Of a stretch of DNA of 64,000 nt, positions 1-8,662 are shown piece after piece. Made by a program: the position numbers and the translations under genes. Source of the stretch: Chitinophagales bacterium (GTDB taxonomy: Bacteria > Bacteroidota > Bacteroidia > Chitinophagales > Chitinophagaceae); NCBI GenBank assembly GCA_013298665.1, contig JAAFIK010000009.1:39875-103874 (forward strand), in the 5' to 3' direction. The notes under the pieces were generated by a model. That model had not been told where the DNA came from and did no database searches. It saw only the letters and a list, made by a program, of their open reading frames with translations. Every line of letters begins with the position of its first letter. Positions within the stretch are counted from its first letter, which is position 1.

Positions 1-674
1 ATTCCCGTATTATCTTCTGCCCGGAAAGTACCAAACAAACGATCCCAGAAAATCAATACCCCGCCAAAATTTTTATTGATGTACTTTGGTTCGGATGAAT
101 GATGTACCCTGTGGTGGGAAGGCGTATTGAAGAAGTATTCAAACCAGCGCGGAAGTTTACCGATCGTTTCGGTATGTATCCAGAACTGGTAGATCAGGTT
201 CACCGATTGCATGAATAAAATATGTATAGGACTGAAGCCGACAAGTGGCATCCAGCACCAGAAAATCTGGGCTCCGGACAGTTCATAAGTCCAGCTTTGC
301 CGGAAAGCAGTGGAGAAATTGAGTTTCTGAGAAGAGTGATGTACAACATGTGAGGCCCAGAAATAACGTATGTTGTGGCAGATCCGGTGAAACCAGTATT
401 TGCTGAAGTCTTCGCCCACACACAGCAATGCCCAATACCACCATACAGTTGCCGATAGTTCAATAAACCTGAACTGGTAAAAGAAGTTATAGACAAAAAA
501 ATTGAGCGTCTTCCCGATTAATCCAACAACAACAAGACTCCCCACACCCATGGCAATATTGCTTAAGGTGTCTTTAAAGGTGTACAATTCCCGGTTCTGC
601 CGTACAGAAATGGCAACTTCGATCAGGAAGAATAATGCATACCCGAAAATTGCATAAAATGATACTTTTTCCAT
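1..674 (-). CDS. Fatty acid hydroxylase / sterol desaturase family membrane protein (C-terminus beyond window)
   Basis: Membrane di-iron oxygenase of the fatty acid hydroxylase superfamily, expected to hydroxylate or desaturate a lipid or other hydrophobic substrate. Reading from the ATG at 674, 224 codons are visible before the window edge. The three histidine clusters of the family are present: HRICH (residues 96-100), HVVHH (109-113) and HHRVHH (187-192), with hydrophobic stretches at about 6-20, 41-65 and 137-165. The motif FGGVLIFWDRLFGTF just before the edge is typical of the C-terminal part, so little is missing. It lies 43 bp downstream of the flavoprotein gene on the same strand and is probably the last visible gene of the minus-strand cluster. 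The substrate cannot be told from sequence. Confidence 0.85.
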   Translation of the reverse strand, partial: MEKVSFYAIFGYALFFLIEVAISVRQNRELYTFKDTLSNIAMGVGSLVVVGLIGKTLNFFVYNFFYQFRFIELSATVWWYWALLCVGEDFSKYWFHRICHNIRYFWASHVVHHSSQKLNFSTAFRQSWTYELSGAQIFWCWMPLVGFSPIHILFMQSVNLIYQFWIHTETIGKLPRWFEYFFNTPSHHRVHHSSEPKYINKNFGGVLIFWDRLFGTFRAEDNTG

Positions 675-717
675 TGTAAGTGATTTTTGGTTAATAATTT
701 TTTTACTGCCGGCCGGT

Positions 718-1899
718 TTAAACAACCGGGCTGAGCAGTGATAATTTTCCATTAACGATGAGTAACCGGTCATTATGGTACATCAGGCTGCCCGCACGGA
801 GATCCCTGAACGTACGCTCAACCGGCAGTTCAGCATCAGTCATGTACCCATACCGAAGCCCGAGAACATCAACGATTTTATGAACAACGTTGAAGAGAAC
901 TTCAGAACTCATGACTTTCAAGCTGTTGATCTTCAATTGAAAGGGATTAAGGTATAGTTCTCCGCGTTTTTCTGCAGACGATACCAATTCAACATAGGAA
1001 GTAACAACCGACTCGGTAAAAACGGTGACCACATCAATGTCCATACGGATGCGCCCCAGTTTTTCCAGCAACAGATCCGAACCAAGGTCAAAAGCTTTAC
1101 GCTTATCGGGGTTCCTGAAAATACCGATCATCTGGTTATACGTTGCCGTGGCAGCACCCAGCCAGCCGGAAGCCCAGGCGATATGCCCCACAGGTATCAT
1201 CGACTCAACGGCGATCTCCCGAAAGTCCTGGCGCGGGTTAATCAGCCGCAACTTGTCAGAGCTGATACTGATTTTCATCCGCACACTGCTGGTACCACGC
1301 ATACCCATCGCCGACCACTCCGAAAGCTGTGTAAAGTCACCCTCATGCCGTTCTGCATACACCAGCTTTACATCACTGTCAGGCGCATCCCCAGCCGACT
1401 TCATCGTAATAAGATAAGCATCGCAATAGGGACCACCGGTAATAATCGGAGCTATTCTTTCCAGCACGATTGCCGATTCTTTTGTTTGCAGTGCCGAGAA
1501 GGCCGTAAGCAGGTGGCCTCCCTTTTTTTCTTCCGTGGTTACCGACCCCACATAATAGCTTTCCGTGGCTATTTTACGGAGTATGTCTTCCCGGTATTCC
1601 TCGCAGGTATGGTTAACCAATACAGCAATCTGCTGGCAGTGCATCGCCCAGATCACACTGGTGGTCAGGCAGGCTGCACCAAACTTCCTGGCCACATACA
1701 TCATGTCTTCGGCATCACCACCCATTCCTCCAAAAGCACAGGGAATAAGCAATCCCATCAAACCTGAAGCCTTTAATAAAGCAAGGTTTTCTTCCGGAAA
1801 TCTTTTTTCCTGGTCAGTGATAAAAGCAGACGCTTTTAACCGGGGTACCAGTTCATCCGCAATAGCCTTAATATCTTCCTTTGTTGTTGTTGTCGTCAT
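718..1899 (-). CDS. Acyl-CoA dehydrogenase-like flavoprotein
   Basis: A 393-residue protein with the acyl-CoA dehydrogenase fold: helical N-terminal domain (1-115), beta middle domain (about 120-230, including the MGMRGTSSVRM segment) and helical C-terminal domain. Typical family members use a Glu in a C-terminal EGT motif as catalytic base. Here the matching stretch is RDLRAGSLMYHNDRLL, with no EGT. That pattern resembles family members working as flavin monooxygenases or N-oxygenases rather than beta-oxidation dehydrogenases. It follows the ACP gene by 34 bp, so an ACP-bound acyl or aminoacyl thioester is a reasonable substrate (inference). The alternative is a true dehydrogenase with its base elsewhere, as in the prolyl-carrier oxidases of pyrrole pathways. 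Confidence 0.8.
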   Translation of the reverse strand: MTTTTTKEDIKAIADELVPRLKASAFITDQEKRFPEENLALLKASGLMGLLIPCAFGGMGGDAEDMMYVARKFGAACLTTSVIWAMHCQQIAVLVNHTCEEYREDILRKIATESYYVGSVTTEEKKGGHLLTAFSALQTKESAIVLERIAPIITGGPYCDAYLITMKSAGDAPDSDVKLVYAERHEGDFTQLSEWSAMGMRGTSSVRMKISISSDKLRLINPRQDFREIAVESMIPVGHIAWASGWLGAATATYNQMIGIFRNPDKRKAFDLGSDLLLEKLGRIRMDIDVVTVFTESVVTSYVELVSSAEKRGELYLNPFQLKINSLKVMSSEVLFNVVHKIVDVLGLRYGYMTDAELPVERTFRDLRAGSLMYHNDRLLIVNGKLSLLSPVV

Positions 1900-1933
1900 G
1901 TGTTCATGATTATGCGTTAGCCCGTATCAGGTA

Positions 1934-2191
1934 TTAATGTACCGCCTTTAATTCGTCGATAATTTCAAGAAGTGATTCTCCTGAGGCAAAAGTTTGCCCG
2001 TTTAGCCTGTCGTCAGGAAAAACCACACCAAAATTATCTTCAACATCAAACAGCAGATTTATGGACGACATGGAATCCAATCCATACTCCTTCAATGGCT
2101 TCTGCCAGTCAAAATCATTAACATCCTTAAGATGCCTGAGATGCTTCACCAATAGGTCAAACAGTTGTTCTTTCTCCTGTAGCATATTCAT
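1934..2191 (-). CDS. Acyl carrier protein
   Basis: An 85-residue carrier protein. The phosphopantetheine site is the Ser of YGLDSMSSINLLFDVEDNFG (around residue 41), followed by the acidic helix II and the FPDD loop usual for ACPs. It overlaps the end of the upstream decarboxylase gene by 35 bp, which points to translational coupling. The neighbours (AMP ligase, PLP decarboxylase, alpha/beta hydrolase, flavoprotein) suggest a dedicated pathway carrier and not the fatty-acid-synthesis ACP. The ligase would load it and the decarboxylase and flavoprotein would act on the bound group (inference). A second Met two codons in could be the start instead. Confidence 0.9.
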   Translation of the reverse strand: MNMLQEKEQLFDLLVKHLRHLKDVNDFDWQKPLKEYGLDSMSSINLLFDVEDNFGVVFPDDRLNGQTFASGESLLEIIDELKAVH

Positions 2192-3416
2192 ATTGTTTTA
2201 TTTTTTTTCTGTTCAATTCAAGTTGTGTTACTTCAACCACCTGCTCCCCATCCACAATAATTTCAACCGGACAGGGATGACTCAAAAAACCGATCAGGCT
2301 ACCCGTCAGTCCATAGGCGCCAACGTTCGAAATCGCGAGACAATCTCCCCTTTCCGGACTGGGTAAGGTTGCCTTTCTCGACAGTACATCAAGCGGTGTA
2401 CACAATGGGCCACAAATCGTACTCTCGCAAACATTGCCAGGTACAGGCTTCTCCGGATTGCTGATTTCAGGTATATAATTGGGTATACGCCGGAGACCGG
2501 CCATACCCCCCAAATGGTTGATACCACTATCCACCACTACATATTGTACATCTTTAGATTGTTTGACCTCCTGAACACTCATCAGCAATTTCCCGGATGC
2601 CCCAACGAGATACCGGCCCGACTCAAATGCAAACAGGGGGCGATTTCCTGTTTTTTTGATATATCCAGCAGTGAGCGCATCAAGCCCCTGTGCCAACCCT
2701 TCAAGCGCGGGTAAATCCTCATTATTGGCATACGGATGCCCGAACCCACCACCCAGGTTGATCCATTCAGGTGTCATGTTCAGACAGACAGAAAGCTCAG
2801 CCGCACAATCCAATGAAGCAGAAAAACACTTCAGCAGATCGGACACGGCTTGTATATTGGAAGCCATATAAAAATGAAAACCAACCACCTGAACCATTGA
2901 TGAAAGCGAACGAAGGGATTCCTTTTCTGCAAGTACCTGCGAATAATCGATACCAAACTGGGAAGAAACCCCCATCATGGCAAGACCAATATTATTTGGC
3001 GATACGTCAGCATTCACCCGAAGCAAAACTTTTATGGGAAAGGATTGCTCACCCGCAAACGTGTCGATAAGCCGCAGTTCAGCGATAGACTCCGCTGAAA
3101 AAAAGCTCACCCCGCATTCCATTGCTTCAAGGATATCATCATTCGTTTTACCTGGTCCTGTAAACAGGCATTTAAAAGGATCTACCCCCGCGTCTAATGC
3201 GATACGCAACTCGCCGATGGAAGAAACCTCAATGTTACAGCCAAGATCAAAAAGATACCTGACCACATAGGCATGCGGGTTGGCCTTAATAGAATAAAAC
3301 AGTACGCTGTTGGCAGGCAGCGTATTCCATAGTGTTTGTTGCGCCCTCCGCAATTGCCCCAGGTCATATACATATGCCGGGCTGCCGTATTTGTCAAGTA
3401 ATTTCTTATGTGTCAT
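2157..3416 (-). CDS. Type III PLP-dependent decarboxylase (DapDC/ODC/BtrK-like)
   Basis: Fold-type III (alanine-racemase-like barrel) decarboxylase of 419 residues. The PLP lysine is K44 in FYSIKANP, the phosphate loop is GGGFG at 222-226, FESGRYLV lies near 265, and the active-site Cys is C339 in CGPLCTPLD. The family removes the alpha-carboxylate of diaminopimelate, ornithine or related amino acids. The GPLCTPLD form and its place between an AMP ligase and an ACP resemble two known settings: the decarboxylase of the exosortase-A-associated gene set and BtrK of butirosin biosynthesis, which decarboxylates glutamyl-S-ACP. Decarboxylation of an ACP-tethered amino acid is therefore my preferred role. 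The start overlaps the ligase stop by 4 bp (ATGA). Confidence 0.88.
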   Translation of the reverse strand: MTHKKLLDKYGSPAYVYDLGQLRRAQQTLWNTLPANSVLFYSIKANPHAYVVRYLFDLGCNIEVSSIGELRIALDAGVDPFKCLFTGPGKTNDDILEAMECGVSFFSAESIAELRLIDTFAGEQSFPIKVLLRVNADVSPNNIGLAMMGVSSQFGIDYSQVLAEKESLRSLSSMVQVVGFHFYMASNIQAVSDLLKCFSASLDCAAELSVCLNMTPEWINLGGGFGHPYANNEDLPALEGLAQGLDALTAGYIKKTGNRPLFAFESGRYLVGASGKLLMSVQEVKQSKDVQYVVVDSGINHLGGMAGLRRIPNYIPEISNPEKPVPGNVCESTICGPLCTPLDVLSRKATLPSPERGDCLAISNVGAYGLTGSLIGFLSHPCPVEIIVDGEQVVEVTQLELNRKKIKQYEYATGERTTV

Positions 3417-4954
3417 AGTATTTGGGTACTGGTGAATGTCTTTAATTTTTCTTTATCCGTCTTTCCGTTTGCTGTCAGTGGAAATTTATCCACGATATGT
3501 ATTTTATCCGGTATTTTAACCGGCTCGAGTCTTTGTAACAATGCCTCCGTCAGTAAAGATTCCGTAAGGTGATTGCCGGTAACAAAAAGTACAAGCGGAT
3601 CCCCGTAAACTGCAGGAATAATCAGTGCAGAGCCGGTTACCCCCGGAATATCATTTGCCGCTTTTTCAATTTCCAGTGATGAAACCCTGAACCCGTTATG
3701 CTTAAACAGGTCGTCCAGCCTTCCATGAAAAAAGATAAACCCATCTTCATCCATCGCACATTGATCTCCCGTAAAAAGCGTATATTGACCATCCCGGTAC
3801 CGGAATCGTTTCCGGGTAAGTTCCTCCGCATTCCAATATCCCTTCATCACATGCGGACCAGTAACCACCAGCTCCCCGATTTCACCCGGCGGCAGGGTAT
3901 GCCCATCCGCATCGAGCACATAACAGGCCGTACCATCCAACGGGCGGCCAACACTGAAACGCTTTGTGGCAAATTCTTCAGGCAACATGATCGATACGCG
4001 TTTACATTCAGTAAGCCCATACATCAGGTAAACCCCGCAGGCCGGAAAGACCGACAGAAAAGCATCAATCTGCGGATGCGGAAGATACCCTCCGGTATTG
4101 GTGATCATCCGCAGTGGAGGTAGTTCTTTATACCGCCGCCTTTCCAGCAACACAATCATCGCTTTAAGGATAACAGGCGATACCGGCAGACAGGTTACCC
4201 CCCAGGCAGACAGCCTGTTGAATAAATGCGGGCCAATATCCTGTTGACTGCCTGCAGCAAGTGTACACCCGCAATAAAAACTCAGGTAAACCTGGTAGAA
4301 ACCATAATCAAATGAAAATGGAAGGAAGCAGCCCACAATATCATCCGGTCGGTACGCTAACCGCTTACTGATGGCACGTACGGCAAAACATATCTGGTTA
4401 TGACAGGATACGATCGCCTTGGGCATCCCCGTACTTCCTGAGGTGTAAATAAGACAGGCGATTGACGTATCATCACGTTCCTCCCCTTCCCTTACCCATT
4501 CGGATCTTAGCAGGGCTCCCTCCGGGGAGTTGTCAACAACGGTATCCGCAAGCGCCCAGGCAACACCACTCTTTTCTATACACAATTGGTTAAGCCCATA
4601 AAATGATGCAGACGTAATCAGCAATACGGGCGAAGCATCAGCAAAAATGTGTTCCAGGTGAAAAGGACGTACTTCCTCGCTCAATACAATAAAGATGGCT
4701 CCGATTTGTGAACAAGCCATTACCGCAATGATTGTATCTGCACTATTGGGCAATATAATCAGCACCCGTTGCCCGGGCAATACACCATTAGCCTTTAATT
4801 GCTTCGCCGTCAGCACCACGGCCGCAGCAAGATCCGCATAAGACCAGTTACGCGCTTCTGTGAGCAATGCCGTTTTTTGCGGATGCAGATCTGCTGCTGC
4901 AAAAAGCAGGTCATGTACAAATTCTGTATTTTTATCTGAACGCTCAGCAGCCAT
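3413..4954 (-). CDS. AMP-forming acyl/aminoacyl ligase (ANL superfamily)
   Basis: A 513-residue stand-alone adenylating enzyme. The P-loop-like A3 motif YTSGSTGMPKA is at 170-180, TGD and GRLDDLFKHNGFRV mark the hinge and A8 region, and PLTANGKTDKEKLK near the C-terminus holds the catalytic lysine. Such enzymes activate a carboxylate with ATP and transfer it to CoA or a carrier thiol. A small ACP two genes downstream makes carrier loading likely. The set ligase, decarboxylase, ACP and alpha/beta hydrolase also occurs in exosortase-A-associated loci, although no exosortase is seen here. The substrate (amino acid or fatty acid) cannot be read by eye. The gene starts 3 bp after the hydrolase stop and overlaps the decarboxylase by 4 bp. 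Confidence 0.88.
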   Translation of the reverse strand: MAAERSDKNTEFVHDLLFAAADLHPQKTALLTEARNWSYADLAAAVVLTAKQLKANGVLPGQRVLIILPNSADTIIAVMACSQIGAIFIVLSEEVRPFHLEHIFADASPVLLITSASFYGLNQLCIEKSGVAWALADTVVDNSPEGALLRSEWVREGEERDDTSIACLIYTSGSTGMPKAIVSCHNQICFAVRAISKRLAYRPDDIVGCFLPFSFDYGFYQVYLSFYCGCTLAAGSQQDIGPHLFNRLSAWGVTCLPVSPVILKAMIVLLERRRYKELPPLRMITNTGGYLPHPQIDAFLSVFPACGVYLMYGLTECKRVSIMLPEEFATKRFSVGRPLDGTACYVLDADGHTLPPGEIGELVVTGPHVMKGYWNAEELTRKRFRYRDGQYTLFTGDQCAMDEDGFIFFHGRLDDLFKHNGFRVSSLEIEKAANDIPGVTGSALIIPAVYGDPLVLFVTGNHLTESLLTEALLQRLEPVKIPDKIHIVDKFPLTANGKTDKEKLKTFTSTQIL

Positions 4955-4957
4955 ATA

Positions 4958-5875
4958 TCAGGATTCAATAGTTGTTAAAGTAGCATACCCGTCCAGGCTC
5001 TCACGAATAATCCGGCCCACCCGTTTCGGAAACTCAATCAACATAAAATGAGAGCCGTCATTAACACGAACCAATTGAATGTTTGGATTCGACTGAAAAA
5101 GCTGCAGATCCTCCTCTTTATGCTGCACGATATGATCCTTATCCCCGTCCAGGATAATAAATGGACACTGCATTGTTTTCAATATCGGTTCGGTACTCTG
5201 CTGGCTGAACTGCTCATAAATATTGAGGTAGTTTACCAGTCCCGTTTCCGTACTGATCAGGTAAAACGCAAGACTTGACAACGAACTTTCCCCTTCCAGG
5301 TAATCGTAGAGATTAAGGCTTGGCGAATCATCCTCCTCCTCGTCAATCATCGACAGAAAATCAACCGTGGGGATAACGCCCACCTGGTCCATGATCTTGA
5401 TCATCCGGTTGATCGAAGAGGGCTTTTCACGGATTTTTTGCTTGATCTGAAAGACCAGTCTTGAAAACTCACTCCGGTTTTGTGTATCATGCTTTTTATA
5501 GGCCAGGTTAAGTGCTATCACAGACAAAACACGATCAGGAAAGCGTTCATAAAGTGAAAGCATCACCTTCGCACCAAGACACCAGCCCATCATATGAAAC
5601 TCCCCAAACGATTCCGCTTCAATCACTGCGGCAAAATCATCCACAATATTGGCATACTGACATTGTTCAGCACTGAGTTCCGAATCGTGGGATGGGAATC
5701 CCCTGTATTCCACACCAATAATCCTGTAATCATCTTTAAGCAGGTTGATAATAGGTACCCAGAACTTGATACTCATACCCGGCGCATTTACCACCAGTAT
5801 ATCACGGCTTCCTTCGCCAAAAACATAATATGTCAGCGGGAGCCCGTCTTTTGTTGTCAGTTTTTTTACTTCCAT
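4958..5875 (-). CDS. Alpha/beta hydrolase with a Cys nucleophile
   Basis: A 305-residue alpha/beta hydrolase. The nucleophile elbow is GWCLG (97-101), so the predicted nucleophile is C99 instead of Ser. The acid is probably D247 (in LDGDKDHIV) and the base H276 (DGSHFML). Cys nucleophiles occur in dienelactone hydrolases and some carrier-thioesterase or acyltransferase domains. Next to a ligase and an ACP gene, thioester hydrolysis or acyl transfer from the carrier is a sensible role (inference). A related hydrolase type accompanies the ligase/decarboxylase/ACP set of exosortase-A systems. It lies 19 bp downstream of the SDR gene and 3 bp upstream of the ligase. No signal peptide is visible. 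Confidence 0.82.
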   Translation of the reverse strand: MEVKKLTTKDGLPLTYYVFGEGSRDILVVNAPGMSIKFWVPIINLLKDDYRIIGVEYRGFPSHDSELSAEQCQYANIVDDFAAVIEAESFGEFHMMGWCLGAKVMLSLYERFPDRVLSVIALNLAYKKHDTQNRSEFSRLVFQIKQKIREKPSSINRMIKIMDQVGVIPTVDFLSMIDEEEDDSPSLNLYDYLEGESSLSSLAFYLISTETGLVNYLNIYEQFSQQSTEPILKTMQCPFIILDGDKDHIVQHKEEDLQLFQSNPNIQLVRVNDGSHFMLIEFPKRVGRIIRESLDGYATLTTIES

Positions 5876-5894
5876 GTTCGGTTTTTTATTTGAT

Positions 5895-7049
5895 TCATGA
5901 TTGTACCACTCCGGACGCTTCTGTTTTACGCGAAAGCCGTTTCAGGTAATGGTTGATATAAAAGCGCAGGTGATCGGGGATCAATGCCAGTGCATATCCG
6001 CTGCCTGTTTGGCTAACGACACTATCGGTTGTAAATTGAATATCCTGGTTCAGGTAAGGCAATACATAATTAAACCCGTAAGCGAGCATTTTTTCATTCC
6101 TGTTCCTCGGTTCGGCCATAAACGCTTCTTTGGAACTGATCTGTATTTCAAGATTAGATAAGCTGCTGTTGATGATGTTGAGAATATCCCCGATACGCGT
6201 TTCAGTACCATTCGTAATATTGAATACACTTCCCGAAGGAGGATTCGTTTCAATAATTTTCTGCATCAGCGCATCAACATCATCAATTGGAATCAGGTTA
6301 AGCGTGTTATCCGGATTTGATTCAAAACGAAGCCGGGTTTTGGTGCCATCAGGTTTTGCAAGATATTCATTAAGCGTATGAAACGCTTTTAAACCAAGAT
6401 AAAAACCATTATAGTTCACAAGACGACCCGTGAATTTTTCGCCGATCACGATCGAGGGCCTGAAGATACAGTAGCCCATATCCTTCTGCTCCGAAAATTC
6501 CCTGACAATATTTTCTGCCAGCAGCTTTGTCCGCTCATACTCATTATTGAACGACAGACGCTCATCCATATCAATCACAGCTTCCGGAACCACATGCATA
6601 TTTTTACCACCGATATATGCTGTACTGATGTACACAAAACGAGCCTCAGCCGATCTGAACCTGTCGTGGAGTGATAAAATATTTTTTACCCCCGTAATGT
6701 TTGCTTCGGTAATCTCTTCATTATCCTTGGGCATATACTTTAAGGAAGAAGCAAAATGCCAGGTTTCATCAATGCTGAAAGGAAGCTCAAGTGCAGCGAT
6801 GGAAGCCGGATCCGAAATATCGCCCTTCAATACCACCAGGCGGCCTTCCTTCAGAGCCTCATCAACCATAGTTTCATCACCCGAAAACTGCGATAAACTT
6901 TTTAATGTCTTTTTTAAAAAGGCATCTTCCACCATTTTTGATCTCGACCGGGCTATGGCCACCACTGTATGTCCCTTCTTCAGCAATTGACCGGCAGTAT
7001 AAGCCCCAATATTCCCCGTTATTCCGGTTATCAGTATTTTTTTAAGCAT
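5895..7049 (-). CDS. Extended SDR, thioester-reductase / NAD-epimerase-like
   Basis: NAD(P)-dependent extended short-chain reductase of about 384 residues. The Rossmann motif ITGITGNIGAY is at the N-terminus, and the catalytic Tyr-Lys pair is in FNNEYERTKLLAEN with an upstream YISTAYIGG serine region. The later part (FRPSIVIGE, LNLIPIDDVDALM) resembles the NAD_binding_4 / thioester reductase group, which releases carrier-bound acyl groups as aldehydes, but also NDP-sugar epimerases. Both fit a cluster with an ACP and amino-sugar enzymes. I chose the ATG at 7049. A TTG at 7076 in the same frame overlaps the upstream stop and would add 9 residues. No membrane segment is visible. Confidence 0.82.
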   Translation of the reverse strand: MLKKILITGITGNIGAYTAGQLLKKGHTVVAIARSRSKMVEDAFLKKTLKSLSQFSGDETMVDEALKEGRLVVLKGDISDPASIAALELPFSIDETWHFASSLKYMPKDNEEITEANITGVKNILSLHDRFRSAEARFVYISTAYIGGKNMHVVPEAVIDMDERLSFNNEYERTKLLAENIVREFSEQKDMGYCIFRPSIVIGEKFTGRLVNYNGFYLGLKAFHTLNEYLAKPDGTKTRLRFESNPDNTLNLIPIDDVDALMQKIIETNPPSGSVFNITNGTETRIGDILNIINSSLSNLEIQISSKEAFMAEPRNRNEKMLAYGFNYVLPYLNQDIQFTTDSVVSQTGSGYALALIPDHLRFYINHYLKRLSRKTEASGVVQS

Positions 7050-7072
7050 AGCAGAATTATTTTTCGTTATTA

Positions 7073-7972
7073 TCAAATTGACTTTTTTAAGTATCTCCCT
7101 TTTTTCGTGTGCACCATCACAAACCGCTCAATACCATTCCTGTCTGTTAATACTTCCACAGAAGTATATACCCGCTGGAAAATTTCAGCTACCTCGTGTA
7201 CAAACGCCTTTGCTGTTTCAAGGAAGATATGGCCGCCGGCATTCAGGTGTTCAATAGAAAATGCAAGTATCTTTTGGTAAAAACGGAGCGGCTCATCCGT
7301 TTGTACAAACAAGGCACGGAAAGGCTCGAATACCGCCGTCTCCCCTGCCTCCTTTTTCCGGATGGGCAGATAAGGCGGGTTACTCACGATAACATCAAAA
7401 CTACCCATCTCCTTCCAGGTGGCCTGCCGCATGAAGTTGGCCTCAATAAAATCAACTTTCGCTTCATTGACGGCTGCATTCAATCTGGCGATTTCGATGG
7501 CATGACTGCTTACATCTGTTCCGGTCACCGAGTATTGCTGCATTTTCCTTTTCAGCGCAATAGCAATACATCCTGACCCGGTACCTATATCCACCAATTT
7601 TCCGGCATGGCCTTCGCCCGCCCGGCTATTTCCATGATCACCAAGCCGGCAAAAGATATGTTCCACCAGATCCTCCGTAACCGGGCGCGGAATCAGTACG
7701 GAATCATTTACCCTGAACACCATACCCATAAACATCCCCTGTCCAAGAATATATTCAACGGGTTTACCCCTTCGCAAATCGTCTATAATCGTTTTAATAT
7801 CCTGCACCAGTGTCTCAGGGTTGCAATGCTCATCAGCCGCAGCATCATTACTGTACTGCAACGCGTCCTTATACCGGTTAAACAACAACTCCCCTATCTG
7901 CATGGCCTGGTTCGTATCAAGCAACCGCCTGTGGTAATCTGCAGATGAAACTTCAGGGTTATCCATAATCAT
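7073..7972 (-). CDS. PrmC/HemK-like SAM-dependent methyltransferase
   Basis: A 299-residue class I methyltransferase with the PrmC layout: helical N-terminal domain (1-105), linker with LIPRPVTEDLVE, SAM loop LVDIGTGSGCIAIAL near 128-142, and the catalytic NPPY motif in FDVIVSNPPYLPI near 200. Standard PrmC methylates the Gln of release-factor GGQ motifs, and NPPY positions a planar amide or amine nitrogen. Its place inside a biosynthetic operon suggests a paralogue that N-methylates a pathway intermediate (inference), but it could be the only prmC of the genome. Spacing is 27 bp from the HAD gene. A second ATG two codons later is possible. Confidence 0.82.
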   Translation of the reverse strand: MIMDNPEVSSADYHRRLLDTNQAMQIGELLFNRYKDALQYSNDAAADEHCNPETLVQDIKTIIDDLRRGKPVEYILGQGMFMGMVFRVNDSVLIPRPVTEDLVEHIFCRLGDHGNSRAGEGHAGKLVDIGTGSGCIAIALKRKMQQYSVTGTDVSSHAIEIARLNAAVNEAKVDFIEANFMRQATWKEMGSFDVIVSNPPYLPIRKKEAGETAVFEPFRALFVQTDEPLRFYQKILAFSIEHLNAGGHIFLETAKAFVHEVAEIFQRVYTSVEVLTDRNGIERFVMVHTKKGRYLKKSI

Positions 7973-7999
7973 AGTTTTTAATTTTGTGCGCCAGCAAAA

Positions 8000-8659
8000 T
8001 CAGTTATTAACAACATTCCATTCCTTTTCGCCAAAAACAAGCAGGGAAGGAATTTTTATATCTGCAAAATCATACTTGGTTTTATTGAATTCGTGAGGCT
8101 CAGGTACAGCTACTGCTTTTATCCGTGCCGCTCTGGCAGAAACCAGCCCGGTAACAGAGTCTTCAAAAGCGATACATTCCAAAGGGTCGATGCCAAGTTT
8201 TGCTGCTGTTGACAAATAAACCCCCGGGTGGGGTTTACCCAATGGTTCGTCTTCCGCAGAATAAACAAATTCAAAATATTTATTCAGTTGAAATGTATCC
8301 ACAACCGTATTGATGATGCGGTAGGAAGATGACGAAGCCAATGCCAGACGGATACCCTTCGACTGCAAAAAATCAAGCACCTCAATCACCCCGTTCATTA
8401 ATTGACCCGATTCACCAATCTGCCGGATCACCGAATCAACAACCTCCGTTGCAACCTGCGCTGCAGATTTATTTTGCCAGGGATATCTCCTGTACCAGTA
8501 CTGTACCGCGTCTTCAATACGCAACCCTACCGTTTGTGCGCACATCTCCACAGTAAGCGGTACCCCCACCGTATTAAAAACGGCCACTTCTGCGGTCTGC
8601 CAGAAAGGTTCAGAGTTAATCAGCAGACCATCCATGTCAAAAATTGCAGCTTTTATCAT
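8000..8659 (-). CDS. HAD-superfamily sugar-phosphatase-like hydrolase
   Basis: A 219-residue HAD subfamily IA protein. Motif I is FDMDGLL (nucleophile D8, acid D10), motif II is ALASSSSYR, the motif III lysine is in GKPHPGVYL, and motif IV is AFEDSVTGL. This matches the beta-phosphoglucomutase / hexose- or hexitol-phosphatase branch (YniC/HxpB-like). In this cluster it may remove phosphate from a GlmS-derived amino-sugar phosphate (inference). It starts 3 bp after the hydrolase stop, so the two are probably translated together. The exact substrate cannot be decided by reading. Confidence 0.85.
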   Translation of the reverse strand: MIKAAIFDMDGLLINSEPFWQTAEVAVFNTVGVPLTVEMCAQTVGLRIEDAVQYWYRRYPWQNKSAAQVATEVVDSVIRQIGESGQLMNGVIEVLDFLQSKGIRLALASSSSYRIINTVVDTFQLNKYFEFVYSAEDEPLGKPHPGVYLSTAAKLGIDPLECIAFEDSVTGLVSARAARIKAVAVPEPHEFNKTKYDFADIKIPSLLVFGEKEWNVVNN

Positions 8660-8662
8660 TGT

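Noticed and set aside
200..496. A 98-codon minus-strand frame inside the desaturase gene.
   Set aside because: It is a shifted frame of the hydroxylase; the real frame with three His clusters covers the region.
7050..7076. TTG start for the SDR gene, adding nine residues.
   Set aside because: An ATG at 7049 gives the standard Rossmann beginning, and the extra residues are not conserved-looking.
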